64,000 nucleotides of DNA from Chaetoderma sp. LZ-2023a (GCA_034401795.1 CM067372.1:33459045-33523044), one strand, 5' to 3'. Numbered from the stretch's first letter, positions 45,422 to 58,799 are shown. Notes: generated by a model from the letters alone, not told the origin. Numbers and translations: made by a program.

Positions 45422-46394
45422 AATGTAATCACTGCCATCCCTCTGTCTGTCCAGTTAGCGGCATGTATCTCCTCCGAAACTGTTTGGTGGAATTCAACCA
45501 TAAAATTTGTTATGTAAGTTGCCCATATGACTGCGGACTGCAAGATGTCATTTGCATTAGGCTCCACCCTCGGGGTGAAGGTGGGGGTTGGGAGGGGTAA
45601 TGGGTGGGTGGGGTGGGGGGGCAGAAAGTCAAAGTTGACAGAATTCAACCCGGTGGTTTGATGTATGTTAATTACCCATATGATTGTGGATTGCAAGACA
45701 ATGTTTACATTAGGCACTGCCCCCCCGCGGTGGGATGGGGTAGAGTGGGACATGACACCAAATTTGGCAAAAGTGTGAGGATTTGATGGTGTGCCATCAA
45801 CTGCACATTCTTTGATAAAGCAGGTTACTGGGCCAGTACTGAGCCAATATTGGTTCACTACTGATCCAGCAACCTGCGTTATCAATGTTTATATGGATTA
45901 TTACTAAGCTGAAAATGGGTCAGTGCTGGAGATATAATCCTATGTCTATTAGGATGGCTATTAACCAGTCATATATGTCAAATACAATAGTCTTAGTGTG
46001 GTGTTTCGCATACACAAATCATATTGTAATACATGCTAGATGTGCCTACAGACATGAATTTCGTAGTCATATTTCCCGATAGAGCTGGAGTCTGGGGCCT
46101 GTCTTGTTTATAAGCCCCCTTTGTCTAGTGTTGCAGCTGCGTCACTTATGCTTTCGATACTTAGCACAATGATAAAGAACACTTGGTAACCCGTAGGGTT
46201 TATTGCCTTGATGATTTACTTTTTAAAGGATGTCTCTATGATTTTCAGTAACAATTAATTGAACTATTATGACCATTTATTAACTGACAAACTTAATTGA
46301 CAATAACAATAAACTATTCACTGACTGATTAATTGATTATTATAATGACTTATTAATTGGCAGATGTATTGACTATTATAACTAGATTGCTCAA
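45422..46394. other. Intergenic, nothing recognised
   Basis: Contains G-rich runs around 45580-45620 and 45725 and two related blocks (CCCATATGACTGCGGACTGC and CCCATATGATTGTGGATTGC). The open frames of 60-160 codons show no motif. Confidence 0.5.
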
Positions 46395-46910
46395 TCGATG
46401 ATGCCTCATTGCAAATCCCCACATTCACCACTTTGACCTCTTCACACCCTGGGGTCAGAGCCAAATGTAAATGAACTCTTGTCCTCCACAATCATCTGGG
46501 TAACTCACATACCACATCTTGTTGAATTTCATACAACAGTTGTGATGTTACAATTCAAAAGGGGCAGAGTGGCGGCAGAGGTGGTGTACGCCACCTCATC
46601 CACCACCCCTCAATCGCTGGTGGCAGAGGCAAATGTTATTGTCCAATGAGTACTCTACAATCATAAATGTACATATATGGGTAACTCACAAACTGAATTT
46701 CGTTGAATTCCATCCACACCATTTCAGTTGTGTTGCAATCAATTTCTGCGCACGCACGCACGCACACACCAACTCGTAGGCAGCAGAGCCAAATGAAAGT
46801 ATCCCAAGATTGCACTCTGCAATCATATGGTTAACTCACATACCAATTTGAGTGAATTCTGTTTAAATATTTCGGAGCAGTTGCGCTACAATCAAAAATG
46901 CATTTTAAAG
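46395..46910. repeat. Dispersed repeat family 5 (GGTAACTCACATA)
   Basis: Three units with CAATCAT..GGTAACTCACATACCA and TGTTGAATTTCA. A further unit is at 735-1010. Separated by a short CGCACGCA run at 46750. Confidence 0.65.
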
Positions 46911-47157
46911 CTCTTTAATTCTGTTGTAGAGAGGTGTACACAAACTAAAACTGTGGTACTTAACATTTATCACTGCTCCGGATGATTCCAGTCACAGATT
47001 TAAACCATCTGGGGCTCCCTTAGGTACCAAAATATTTGGTCCCCAATACTAGTGCTGCAGTCTCAACATTTGATACAGGTTATATTCCATGTTGATGATT
47101 GACAACACAACATTAGTGCCGACTCAAGACACACACAAATTTAGCATTATTTAAATC

Positions 47158-47362
47158 TTAGCACACTGATGTCAATATTCTATCTTTTAGAGTGTCAAAA
47201 GCAAAGAAACTAGTGCACATATTTCAACAATTTTGGTGGAAGATGTTGCTGTCTATGACAGCACCATCTTCCACCAAAGCTGTTGAAACATAAACACCAG
47301 TTTATCTTTTACTTTAATTTGAAAATTAAAAATTTTGACAACAGAGTGGTACGGGTTAACTC
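47158..47362. mobile_element. MITE, ACTCTGATGTCAA family
   Basis: CACACTGATGTCAATATTC inverts to TTTTGACAACAGAGTGG. The centre TTTGGTGGAAGATGTTGCTG pairs with GACAGCACCATCTTCCACCA. Sister copy at 52905-53115. Confidence 0.7.
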
Positions 47363-47504
47363 TATTTTAATGATCAAATTTGTTTAAATAAGTTAAATTT
47401 TCTTATAGACTTAAAGAAATTTGCAGATTAAGAGGACTATTTATGAAAATCCACCACTGGAATGACTGGCTCAGTTATCTAATCATTCATTCCAGTTGTA
47501 AATT

Positions 47505-48935
47505 TTTATTGAGAGGTCCAAGGGCCTGTGACGCATTTGAATCTTTTGCATTTAAATAGCCATGATGGATAATTTCCAGAAGATCCAAGATGACCGCTAA
47601 AGAAATTACGGAATCAAAATTCTCATTTGCTTTCTTGAAGCCTATTATCATACATGTCATAGGATTGTTCCACCTAAGTTTGGTTGAAATGTAGCTGTTA
47701 ATTGAGTAGAAGTAGAGACTTAAATGCTGCTGGATAATGTTTGGCAAATCCAGGATGCCTGCCAAAAAAATAAACCAATCAAAATTCGCTTTAGAACTCT
47801 TGAAGTCGATCAACACAGGATCCTTCCACACAAGTTTCATTGAAATCTCACAATTGATTTAGGAAGAGTAGTTTTTAAAGGATTTCTCGAAAAATCCAAG
47901 GTGGCCACCCAAAAGATTTACCAAGCAAAATTCTGTATGCAAGTTGTGAATCCTATCACCCGAAAGTCTTTCCAGCCAAATCTGATTGAAAGCAATTAAC
48001 ATGGTTAATGAGGAGTAGCATTTTAAACGATTTCCAGCCATTTTTCGGAAAATTCAAGATGGCCACCAAGAAAATTGACAAATCAAAATTCTGTACACAA
48101 GTTCTGAAGCCTACCCACATAGAATCTTCATGCCAAATTAAGTTGAAATCTGCCAAGCGGTTAATGAAGAGTAGTGTTTTGACCATTTCCATTGAATTTG
48201 CAATAAAATCTAAGATCTTCACACAAAATTTTCTGGAGGTTATCACAATAGGGTTCCCCACTAGCAAAATTTGCTTGAAATATGTTACGCAACTAAGGAG
48301 ACATAACATTTTGTCAATTTCTGGTAAATCTTTCATAAAATCTAAGATTTTCACCCAAAAAATTAATCAATTAAAAATCTAAATAAAAGCTCTAGAACCC
48401 ACCAGGATAGAATCGATCTAGGCAAATTTGGTTTAATTATGTCACGCAACTAAGGAGAAGCTACATTTTTCAGCATTTCCAGTAAATTTGTCAAAAAATC
48501 TAAGATTTTCACCCCAAAATTGAACAATAAAAAGAACAACATTTCACTACAACTACAGCCATAGAGTCCTTTCAGCCAAGTTTGGTTGAAATTGGCCAAG
48601 GAGTTAATGAAGAGTAACATTTAAAAAGATTTCCTGATTTTTTTTGGAAAATTCAAGATGGCCACCGAAAAAACTGACAAATCAAAATTCTGTAGACAAG
48701 TTGAAATCTGTCAAACGGTTAATGAGGATCAAGTAGCATTTTGACAATTTCTAGCAAATTTTGCATAAAATCTAAAATTTTCACCAAAAAGTTGACCCAT
48801 CAAAATTCTTTCTATAAGTTCTGAAGCCTACCCGGATAGGGTCCTCCTGCCAAAGTAACTTGAAATGCGCCAAGCGGTTAATGAAGAGTAGCATTTTGAC
48901 CATGTCCGATAAATTTTTCAAGAAGAAATGTTCTG
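47505..48935. repeat. Dispersed repeat family 2, long copy
   Basis: About nine units of roughly 145-150 bp with TTCAAGATGGCCACC, TTGAAATCTGCCAAGCGG and TTAATGAAGAGTAGC. Begins with a head (GAGAGGTCCAAGGGCCTGTG) related to that of family 1. Confidence 0.78.
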
Positions 48936-49344
48936 GATACACCAACCACATACGCTAATCCATGCCGACTGGTTATTCATTTAAATAAATAATTTTCTAT
49001 GCTTCCCTGAATCACCATGCCTCCATCATGTCCTGGCAACCTTGTTTATGAGATCACCACAGATGTCATCATAATATATCACACTGACCACGACGTTCTC
49101 TCTACTGAACGTCACCTGTTCATTATACTTGCCCTACAGTTGCTCTTAATAATGGAAAAACAACTGCAAAACACATTGCACAAATAACTATTATAACGAG
49201 CCTCTCAAATGAACACAGATATTGTCCACATGTGCATACGATATTGGACGCCCAGCTTCTGAGGTAATGAATTCTCAAAAGTTGAAACAACTAGAGATCA
49301 CTGTTTAAATTAACATGACCTGTCACTCGAATAGAGCACCCAGC

Positions 49345-49905
49345 AAAAAAAGCCCATTTTCTCTCAAAATCTTGGACCTATAAAGGTGAAAAGGCATATC
49401 TGTTTATCATAACTGAGTCATACACCAAATTTCATTTTAAATATCTGAAGCGGTTCGGCATGATATACTGTTTACGAGGAAATTAATTGACAACAATCAT
49501 GAGTTTTTGCATTAAAAAGCCAATTTTCACCCGAAATATAGACCCTATAAAGGTGAATTCTTCAAAAGATACATCTGGCCATCATAAAGAAGCCACCCAC
49601 CAAGATTCATTAAATTATGTTTTAAGTCATTCTGTATGATACGGTGTTTACGAGGAAATTGACAAAAATTTAGTTTTTTCATTAAAAATACCATTTTCTC
49701 CCAAAATATTGAACTTATAAAGGTGAATTCCTCAAAAGCCACATCTGCGTATCATAACTTAGGGATACACCAAGTTTCATTAAAATATCTGAAATGGTTC
49801 TGTATGATATGCTGTTTACGAGATATTGTGGGCGGACAGAGAGATGGACAGGCGCGGTGATTACTATAGGGCTTCAGCACCTTCCATTGCGGTGTCCTAA
49901 TGAAT
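49345..49905. repeat. Dispersed repeat family 3
   Basis: TTGGACCTATAAAGGTGAA, CCAAATTTCATTTTAAATAT and GCGGTTCGGCATGATATAC, ending GTGATTACTATAGGGCTTC as in the copy at 12975-13945. Confidence 0.75.
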
Positions 49906-49959
49906 ATGGGGCTACTGTATTAAGGAATGCCAAGATGTCACATAATCCTCTCCTGTTGG

Positions 49960-51440
49960 GTAGGCTTTAAGCCTGTAACAGGTTCTCGCATTTTTCGTCA
50001 CTGTCGAGTTGAACCTGCTGAACTGATTCCTGGGTGCGGTCGGATATGATCTGGAAGTCTGTAGGGTAGGCAGAGTTGGTATAGTATTTATCCAGTCATC
50101 ATTTAAAGCTGCTAAGTGGTGGGGCTATTACTGTGGTCTGGCAACTTATTCCAATAATTGGTTATCCTTATGCTGAGGAAACACTTCCTGAAGTCTGTGT
50201 TGAACCTTTGCTTTTGCAACTTATAGAGCTCTGTTACCTTTGTACGGTCAGTTTTCTCAGAAGGTATGAGTCGCTCATGATGTACATTGTAGATACAGTG
50301 TGTGTTCTTGTATCCCTCTATGAGGTCACCATGCAGTCGGCCATATATTAAGCTGGGCACCTTCAAGATTTTCAATCTCTCTTTGTCTGGGATGTCTTTG
50401 AACTCAGGAATAATCTTTGTGGCTCTGCGCTGGACATTCTCCAATAAATGTACGTCCTTCTTCTAGTGGTCTGGCCAGACCACTTTGTCATACCTTACGT
50501 GTGGATTTACAATACTTTTATACAGTAGCACAAACTAAAAGGATCTGAGAGTCATTCTGACTAGCTTACAATGTATTTGCCTAATTTGCTGCTTTCTCTG
50601 CATGTTTGTCAAATTTAAGGGTAATATCATCGTGTATGTCAATTTCACAGATTGTCTCTTCTAGGCGTATCCTCTGGCCACTTTCTGGCATACTATACTC
50701 AGTTTAGCCATTCGACCTGCCCATTCTATGCACTGAATTTCATCTGCCATGTATCAAACCAATTGGTCAGATTGTTCAAGTCCACTTGAAGTTGGTTGCA
50801 ATCCTCAAGAGAGCTGACTGATGAGAAGAGCTTTGTATCATCCACCTGCTACATCAATGATATGGTCCCAACACACTGCCTTGGGATATATGCTCTAGTT
50901 TACAAAGTAGTAATTGGTGCGCAACAGTACCAAAAGCTGTAGTAAAATCTAGATATAAAACATCTACTGCATGGACTTCATCAATGATTTTGGTACATGA
51001 ATCAATACATTCTAGAAGCTGGGTGATATATGAATGGCCACTCAAGAAGCCATGCTGACAGTAAGTTAAGTGGTGCAGCATATGCTTGTTCAACTCATCC
51101 CTAGGCCTAACAAAGTTCTCCATCAATTTGTAAATGACTGATGTCAAACTTACTGGTCTATAGTTCCCAGTAAACAACTTTTTTTTTCAAAGCCCTTTTT
51201 TAAGATTGCAGTAATTTGCCCGTCACTCCAGTTATTTAATTGGTATCATTCTTTCTGATTCTGATCTACTAAAGAGTGTGGTCAGTGGTTTCACAATGAG
51301 GCAGTTGATTTCCTTCAGGACTCTGGGATGCAGCTCATCTGGGTCCTGTGACTTTAGAGGCTGAGAGATTCTACAACTTCTTTAATACATCTGCTTCCTG
51401 AATGACAATCTTTTCTAATGTTTCATGTCAAAACACAACA
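49960..51440 (-). pseudogene. LINE reverse transcriptase pseudogene (CR1/Jockey-like)
   Basis: Read on the minus strand, successive fragments in shifting frames give landmarks of a non-LTR retrotransposon: GPDELHPRVLKEI, NYRPVSLTSVIYKLME, QHGFLSGHS, VLYLDFTTAFGTVAH (usual FDTVPH), QGSVLGP, DDTKLFSS, then ENVQRRATKIIPEF and ITNYWNKLPDHSNSPTT. Several stops, frameshifts and a short deletion between LCKLEHIS and QGSVLGP kill it. No endonuclease domain is visible to the right. It lies upstream of FDXR. Confidence 0.88.
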
Positions 51441-51741
51441 AAGTTTGACGGTTACGATAATAAATTTTTAACAGTTACATTCAACCAAAAATATTAAAGA
51501 GATTTAAGTTACACACAAAACTCAGAAAATTCAGGTTGCACCATAATCAACAAACTCTTAGTTAGCAGTTACACAAACAAATTAACAGTTACAATAATAT
51601 AGAAACATGTTAGAAATCAGTAACCTTCTTCATAATAATGGTCACAATTGGAAATTTCTGTTTACAATAGGTTACATGTAACCAGAAATGGTTACACATG
51701 TAGAGCATTTGAAACTGGGAGACAAACAGTACAAAAGCAAC

Positions 51742-52372
51742 TATGAAACAGAGCACTCATGACACGCACACTATGAAACAGAGCACTCATGCCACGCACA
51801 CCATGAAACAGAGCACTCATGACACGCACACTATGAAACAGAGCACTCATGACACGCACACTATGAAACAGAGCACTCATGACACGCACACTATGAAACA
51901 GAGCACTCATGACACGCACACTATGAAACAGAGCACTCATGACATACACACTATGAAACAGAGCACTCATGACACGCACACTATGAAACAGAGCACTCAT
52001 GACACGCACACTATGAAACAGAGCACTCATGACACGCACACTATGAAACAGAGCACTCATGACACGCACACTATGAAACAGAGCACTCATGACACGCACA
52101 CTATGAAACAGAGCACTCATGACATGCACACAATGAAACAGAGCACTCATGACATGCACACTATGAAAAAGAGCACTCGTGACATGCACACTATGAAACA
52201 GAGCACTCATGACATGCACACTATGAAAAAGAGCACTCATAACATGCACACTATGAAACAGAGCACTCATGACACGCACACTATGAAACAAAGCACTCAT
52301 GACATGCACACTATGAACCAGAGCACTCATGACATGCACACTATGAAACAGAGCACTCATCACATGCACATT
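51742..52372. repeat. 30-bp minisatellite, about 21 copies
   Basis: Unit ATGAAACAGAGCACTCATGA plus CACGCACACT. Because 30 is divisible by three and neither strand has a stop in the unit, both strands stay open (MKQSTHDTHT repeats one way, HVMSALFHSV the other). Not taken as a gene. Confidence 0.93.
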
Positions 52373-52904
52373 TTGATCCATTCTATGGATCAACATCAAA
52401 ACAAAATGTCAAGAGTTGGCCAGGACCAGTTTTTTAATAAAAGACATTTAGGGCTTCGATACACATACCCATCTTTACGTTACTTATTTATTTTAACCAC
52501 GATGTCAGCTTACTGACTTATAACAGTCAAACTTCGAGGGTGGAGGGGGGAGCTACATGTACATGTAGGCTTAGGAGACTCTAGGCACGTGTCTAGTGTG
52601 CCTATTGGGTAATGCGGCACTGTGGCTCTACACCCCACCCACCGGACACACAATAGTAGGCTTCTAAAGTGTCTTAGCTTAAATGTAAACATTAGTCTAA
52701 TGGCTGTCTTATTATCTAAAAGTTAGGCAGATAAGTTATTGGCAAAGCATTTGATAGGTTCTATATAAATTTAACACACAATTTATCATTTTTGCACCAC
52801 AGTTTTAGGGTTCCATTTTTAGACAACACATCAGCCACGTGGCTGAAAGCATGACTATAGTCTATATCTATCAAATATTAGTCCCAGTGACATGACTGCA
52901 CTAA

Positions 52905-53115
52905 CCCTTACCACTCTGATGTCAATATTCCTATTTTTACTGTGCCGCAAATAAGTTGGTGTACATTTTTCAACAATTTTGGTAGACGATGACGATGTTG
53001 CTGTCTATGACAACAACATCTTCCAACAAATTTGTTGAAAAATGAACATCATCTTCTCATCCTATAATTTAATTTGAAAATTTAAAATTTTGACATCAGA
53101 GTTGTAAGGGTTAAT
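52905..53115. mobile_element. MITE, ACTCTGATGTCAA family, full length
   Basis: Ends TAACCCTTACCACTCTGATG and CATCAGAGTTGTAAGGGTTA are inverted repeats. Centre TTTTTCAACAATTTTGGTAG inverts to CCAACAAATTTGTTGAAAAA. Confidence 0.78.
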
Positions 53116-53535
53116 AGCTCAATCAAGCACTTGTAAGCAAATGCTACAGTTAAACCTACACGCATCGCAAGGACCATGAAAAAGTGATAAATACACTAGA
53201 TTTGTAGTAGATCCATGGATCCATTTCCAGCAAAACTGTATACACCCAGATTGTATGCAATGAACGGTTGATGCAATTTTAACACTGATCCATGAATTCA
53301 CAGAATTACAATTTCAAGATAACGATGGAGGACTGCTGTATAATATTTTGAAACTAATTTGATGGACATCAGCTAACATGTGACATATTTTGATTACGAC
53401 ATCAGCTAACACGTGACATATTTTGATTATGACATCAGATACATGTACTTGACTGACAGATCGGTCCTCCGTTCGTTTGTAAAGTCATCCTTGGGACCAT
53501 AATAAAGGAGAGTGGTTCCTTTAGCTGAGTGATCT

Positions 53536-53743
53536 TAACCATTTCAACGACAAATTCCTGAAAAAGAAAATTCTTTACGATATAAAACTTATCCTGTTAA
53601 ATATTTTGAAATTAATTTTATTGGAAGTCATTGCTGCCTAAGGCAGCAATGGCTTCCCGTCAATTTAATTTCAAAATATTCAACAGTTTTCCTGTATGGT
53701 TGCCTTGAAAATGAGAGTGGTGGAATTCATCGGTGAAAGGGTT
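53536..53743. mobile_element. MITE, TTGAATATTTTGAAA family, full length
   Basis: Ends TTAACCATTTCAACGACAAA and TTCATCGGTGAAAGGGTTAA are inverted repeats. Centre hairpin GTCATTGCTGCC-TAA-GGCAGCAATGGC. This is the best preserved member in the window. Confidence 0.8.
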
Positions 53744-53820
53744 AAAGAAACACCTACAAGTAAGTGTTTGCTATTCTTTTATTCTATTCAGCCTTCTCAC
53801 CTCTCACATATTCTGCATGA

Positions 53821-54385
53821 GACTCACACATTGGACTTCATTCTCACTCTCTCACACAACTACAAATCTCACGCATTGGACTTCATTCTCACTCTCTCAC
53901 ACAACTACAAATCTCACGCATTGGACTTCATTCTCACTCTCTCACACAACTACAAATCTCACGCATTGGACTTCATTCTCACTCTCTCACACAACTACAA
54001 ATCTCACGCATTGGACTTCATTCTCACTCTCTCACACAACTACAAATCTCACGCATTGGACTTCATTCTCACTCTCTCACACAACTACAAATCTCACACA
54101 TTGGACTTCATTCTCACTCTCTCACACAACTACAAATCTCACACATTGGACTTCATTCTCACTCTCTCACACAACTACAAATCTCACGCATCTGGGCTTC
54201 ATTCTCACTCTCTCACACAACTACAAATCTCACACATTGGACTTCATTCTCACTCTCTCACACAACTACAAATCTCACGCATCTGGGCTTCATTCTCACT
54301 CTCTCACACAACTACAAATCTCACACATTGGACTTCATTCTCACTCTCTCACACAACTACAAATCTCACACATCTGGGCTTTTTC
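53821..54385. repeat. 45-bp minisatellite, about 12.5 copies
   Basis: Unit includes TTGGACTTCATTCTCACTCT and CTCACACAACTACAAATCTC. Length divisible by three keeps two frames open for over 220 codons, an artefact. Confidence 0.93.
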
Positions 54386-54609
54386 ATTAAAGTATAACAC
54401 TTATAAATAACACAGAATTGACTGTAAAATGGTGAACTGGGGATTCCCCCACAGCTGTATTCCATGGCTGACCTATGAATTACTTATCTGAATCATCAGA
54501 TTATCTCACAAAAACAGTACTTGTTAAGCAGAACATTCATAGTGCCATCTTGGAGCCCAGATATTTTAGGAAAACTTATGTTTTTTGCTTCGCAGAGCAT
54601 ATAATTCAC

Positions 54610-54673
54610 ACACACGCACGCACGCACACACGCACGCACACACACACATGCACACACACGCACGCACACACAC
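54610..54673. repeat. (ACGC)n/(AC)n microsatellite
   Basis: CACACGCACGCACGCACACA and similar. Confidence 0.9.
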
Positions 54674-55034
54674 CCCACATTAGGATCTCTCGCGCTTTTG
54701 GTTTTCAAAAGTTGAAAGCTCTGTTGTATTTGCAGGTCAAGTATCTACTATTCGAGCATAATTATATATAAATACATTCTCAATATGTTAAATATACAGT
54801 ATAAGTACATATATATTAAATTTACACTTACTTTACGTTCTTGTTTTGAAACGTTCACATTCGATACCCAGACAGCGCTTAGAAAATGACAGCGCCAATC
54901 ACAAGAATATCTTCTTAGAATAATGTCAATATCCTATTATATAAATCATCATCGTAGTTAAATGTCACCAGTGGATGAGCTGTCAGTCAAGACAGCTCAT
55001 AGGATGCCATGCTGAGTTTCCTGGAAAAATATGA

Positions 55035-57630
55035 CAATGTTCAGGAGTAGGAGGGTTAAGATTGGTGATAAGATGGTAAAGAAATAAGAATTCAGGAGTA
55101 GGAGGGTTAACAATGATGATAGGGAGGTAAAGGAATAAGAATTCAGGAGTATGAGGGTTAACAATGATGATAGGGAGGTAAAGGAATAAGAATTTAGGAG
55201 TAGGAGGGTTACCAATGATGATAGGGAGGTAAAAGAATAAGAATTCAGGAGTAGGAGGGTTAACAATGATGATAGGGAGGTAAAGGAATAAGAATTCAGG
55301 AGTAGGAGGGTTAACAATGATGATAGGGAGGTAAAGGAATAAGAATTCAGGAGTAGGAGGGTTAACAATGATGATAGGGAGGTAAAGGAATAAGAATTCA
55401 GGAGTAGGAGGGTTAACAATGATGATAGGGAGGTAAAGGAATAAGAATTCAGGAGTAGGAGGGTTAACAATGATGATAGGGAGGTAAAGGAATAAGAATT
55501 CATGAGTAGGAGGGTTAACAATGATGATAGGGAGGTAAAGGAATAAGAATTCAGGAGTAGGAGGGTTAACAATGATGATAGGGAGGTAAAGGAATAAGAA
55601 TTCAGGAGTAGGAGGGTTAACAATGGTGATAGGGAGGTAAAGGAATAAGAATTCAGGAGTAGGAGGGTTAACAATGGTGATAGGGAGGTAAAGGAATAAG
55701 AATTCAGGAGTAGGAGGGTTAACAATGGTGATAGGGAGGTAAAGGAATAAGAATTCAGGAGTAGGGGGGTTAACAATGGTGATAGGGAGGTAAAGGAATA
55801 AGAATTCAGGAGTAGGAGGGTTAACAATGATGATAGGGAGTTAATGGAATAAGAATTCAGGAGTAGGAGGGTTAACAATGGTGATAGGGAGGTAAAGGAA
55901 TAAGAATTCAGGAGTAGGAGGGTTAACAATGGTGATAGGGAGGTAAAGGAATAAGAATTCAGGAGTAGGAGGGTTAACAATGGTGATAGGGAGGTAAAGG
56001 AATAAGAATTCAGGAGTAGGAGGGTTAACAATGGTGATAGGGAGGTAAAGGAATAAGAATTCAGGAGTAGGGGGGTTAACAATGGTGATAGGGAGGTAAA
56101 GGAATAAGAATTCAGGAGTAGGAGGGTTAACAATGGTGATAGGGAGGTAAAGGAATAAGAATTCAGGAGTAGGGGGGTTAACAATGGTGATAGGGAGGTA
56201 AAGGAATAAGAATTCAGGAGTAGGAGGGTTAACAATGGTGATAGGGAGGTAAAGGAATAAGAATTCAGGAGTAGGAGGGTTAACAATGATGATAGGGAGG
56301 TAAAGGAATAAGAATTCAGGAGTAGGAGGGTTAACAATGGTGATAGGGAGGTAAAGGAATAAGAATTCAGGAGTAGGAGGGTTAACAATGGTGATAGGGA
56401 GGTAAAGGAATAAGAATTCATGAGTAGGAGGGTTAACAATGATGATAGGGAGGTAAAGGAATAAGAATTCAGGAGTAGGAGGGTTAACAATGGTGATAGG
56501 GAGGTAAAGGAATAAGAATTCAGGAGTAGGAGGGTTAACAATGGTGATAGGGAGGTAAAGGAATAAGAATTCAGGAGTAGGGGGGTTAACAATGGTGATA
56601 GGGAGGTAATGGAATAAGAATTCAGGAGTAGGGGGGGGGGGGGGTTAACAATGATGATAGGGAGGTAAAGGAATAAGAATTCAGGAGTTGAAGGGTTAAC
56701 AATGGTGATAGGGAGGTAATGGAATAAGAATTCAGGAGTAGGGGGGTTAACAATGGTGATAGGGAGGTAAAGGAATAAGAATTCAGGAGTAGGAGGGTTA
56801 ACAATGATGATAGGGAGGTAAAGGAATAAGAATTCAGGAGTAGGAGGGTTAACAATGGTGATAGGGAGGTAAAGGAATAAGAATTCAGGAGTAGGAGGGT
56901 TAACAATGGTGATAGGGAGGTAAAGGAATAAGAATTCAGGAGTAGGGGGGTTAACAATGGTGATAGGGAGGTAAAGGAATAAGAATTCAGGAGTAGGAGG
57001 GTTAACAATGGTGATAGGGAGGTAAAGGAATAAGAATTCAGGAGTAGGAGGGTTAACAATGGTGATAGGGAGGTAAAGGAATAAGAATTCATGAGTAGGA
57101 GGGTTAACAATGATGATAGGGAGGTAAAGGAATAAGAATTCAGGAGTAGGAGGGTTAACAATGGTGATAGGGAGGTAAAGGAATAAGAATTCAGGAGTAG
57201 GAGGGTTAACAATGGTGATAGGGAGGTAAAGGAATAAGAATTCAGGAGTAGGAGGGTTAACAATGATGATAGGGAGGTAAAAGAATAAGAATTCAGGAGT
57301 AGGAGGGTTAACAATGGTGATAGGGAGGTAAAGGAATAAGAATTCAGGAGTAGGAGGGTTAACAATGGTGATAGGGAGGTAATGGAATAAGAATTCAGGC
57401 GTAGGGGGGTTAACAATGATGATAGGGAGGTAAAGGAATAAGAATTCAGGAGTAGGAGGGTTAACAATGGTGATAGGGAGGTAAAGGAATAAGAATTCAG
57501 GAGTAGGAGGGGTAACAATGATGATAGGGAGGTAAATGAATAAGAATTCAGGAGTAGGAGGGGTAACAATGATGATAGGGAGGTAATGGAATAAGAATTC
57601 AGGAGTAGGAGGGTTAACAATGGTGATAAT
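55035..57630. repeat. 51-bp satellite array, about 50 copies
   Basis: Units contain GAATTCAGGAGTAGGAGGGT, TAACAATGGTGATAGGGAGG and TAAAGGAATAA. Two sub-variants (GATGATAGG / GGTGATAGG) alternate in blocks. A poly-G slip lies at 56631-56643. Minus frames of 531 and 332 codons (LLTLLLLNSYSFTSLSP) follow from the 17-codon unit and have no support as a protein. Confidence 0.96.
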
Positions 57631-57859
57631 GCGTTAGTACCACTTTTAACCCAAAATGCTTAATTCAGAAAACTCCTTTACAATTTAACAAATGCTCTGT
57701 TGAATGTTTTGAAACTAGTTTTACTGTGAACTGTTCCTGCCTCTCTGGCAGCAGCTGCTTTTACCTGTATATAAGGCTATGCTACAATGCCCGCATACGA
57801 CAATAGAGACAGATTTGCAGTTGTTTACAAGTTCCTGTAGACATTGACCCTGGATTACA

Positions 57860-58155
57860 GAAACACAAGTGTTACAGTCCAGGAGAATGGAACATTCCAG
57901 TTCATCCATCAATCATATGACGTCATAATCAACTACGTGACGTGTAGGCTATTGACATAATCAGTTCCGTCATGAATGACGTAGCTACATACAAGTTCAT
58001 CACAAACGCTTATTTGCGCTGTTGTACAAATTGTATGTCTTTACTATTTAATAACCATTCTGTTGAATATTTTGAAGTATTTTGAAACTAATTTGATAGG
58101 GCGCTGTTGCTGCAATAACACCCAATCAAATTAGTTTCAAAATACTCAACAATCA
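57860..58155. repeat. Family 4 repeat joined to MITE palindrome
   Basis: CATATGACGTCATAATCAAC, TTGTACAAATTGTATGTCTT, then TGTTGAATATTTTG...CAAATTAGTTTCAAAATACT. Same composite as 118-375 and 4150-4410. Confidence 0.68.
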
Positions 58156-58167
58156 ACCGTATAATTT

Positions 58168-58790
58168 TCTGGAACAAGAGGCCTAAGGGTCTGCGGCACT
58201 CACCTGGACCATTGGCATTTAAACCATTTGCATTTAAATAGACATGGATGATTTTCGGAAAATCTAAGATGGCCACCAAAAAATTGACCTATCAAGACGC
58301 TTGTTAAATATGTTGAATCCTACAGTCATAGGATCGTTCCACAAAAGTTTTGTTGAAACTGGGCTATTGATTGAAGGAGTACCATTTTTAAATGGTTCCG
58401 GAAAATTTTCAGAAAAACAGAAATTGCTGCCAAAACATTGACCTATCAAAATTCTGAATTGAATTTATAGAGGCTACGACAATAGGATCCTTCCAGCCAA
58501 ATTTGCTTGCAAATTGCCCAAGCGATTACTGAGGTGTAGCATTTTATATGAATTCCCATTTTTCGGAATATCCAAGATTAGCCGTCCAAATTCTGTATAC
58601 AAGTTCTGAAGCATACCCGCCTAGGGTTCTTCCACCTGCGTTTGGTTGAAATCGGCCAAGCGGTTAATGAGGAGTAGCCTTTTAACTGATTTCCCAAAAT
58701 ATTCAGAAAATTCAAAATGGACACAGAAAAAAGTGACCAATCGCACGATAAAGAGTACCCATAGCCTTTTGGGACAACCTTGAGAAGGGC
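58168..58790. repeat. Dispersed repeat family 2 with head
   Basis: Head CAAGAGGCCTAAGGGTCTG with CACTCACCTGGACCATTGGC, then units with AAATCTAAGATGGCCACC and GAAATCGGCCAAGCGGTTA. The head is that of family 1, the body that of family 2. Confidence 0.75.
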
Positions 58791-58799
58791 GCATCACGT

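Noticed and set aside
53696..54410. Plus-strand open frames of 225-233 codons
   Set aside because: Two frames of the 45-bp minisatellite stay open because the unit is a multiple of three.
54997..57620. Minus-strand open frames of 531 and 332 codons (LLTLLLLNSYSFTSLSP repeats)
   Set aside because: They are the 51-bp satellite read in its stop-free frame; the unit is 17 codons, with no start context or non-repeat domain.
55035..57630. Shared GTTAAC between the 50-bp and 51-bp satellites as evidence of common origin
   Set aside because: Only six bases are shared and the rest of the units are unrelated.
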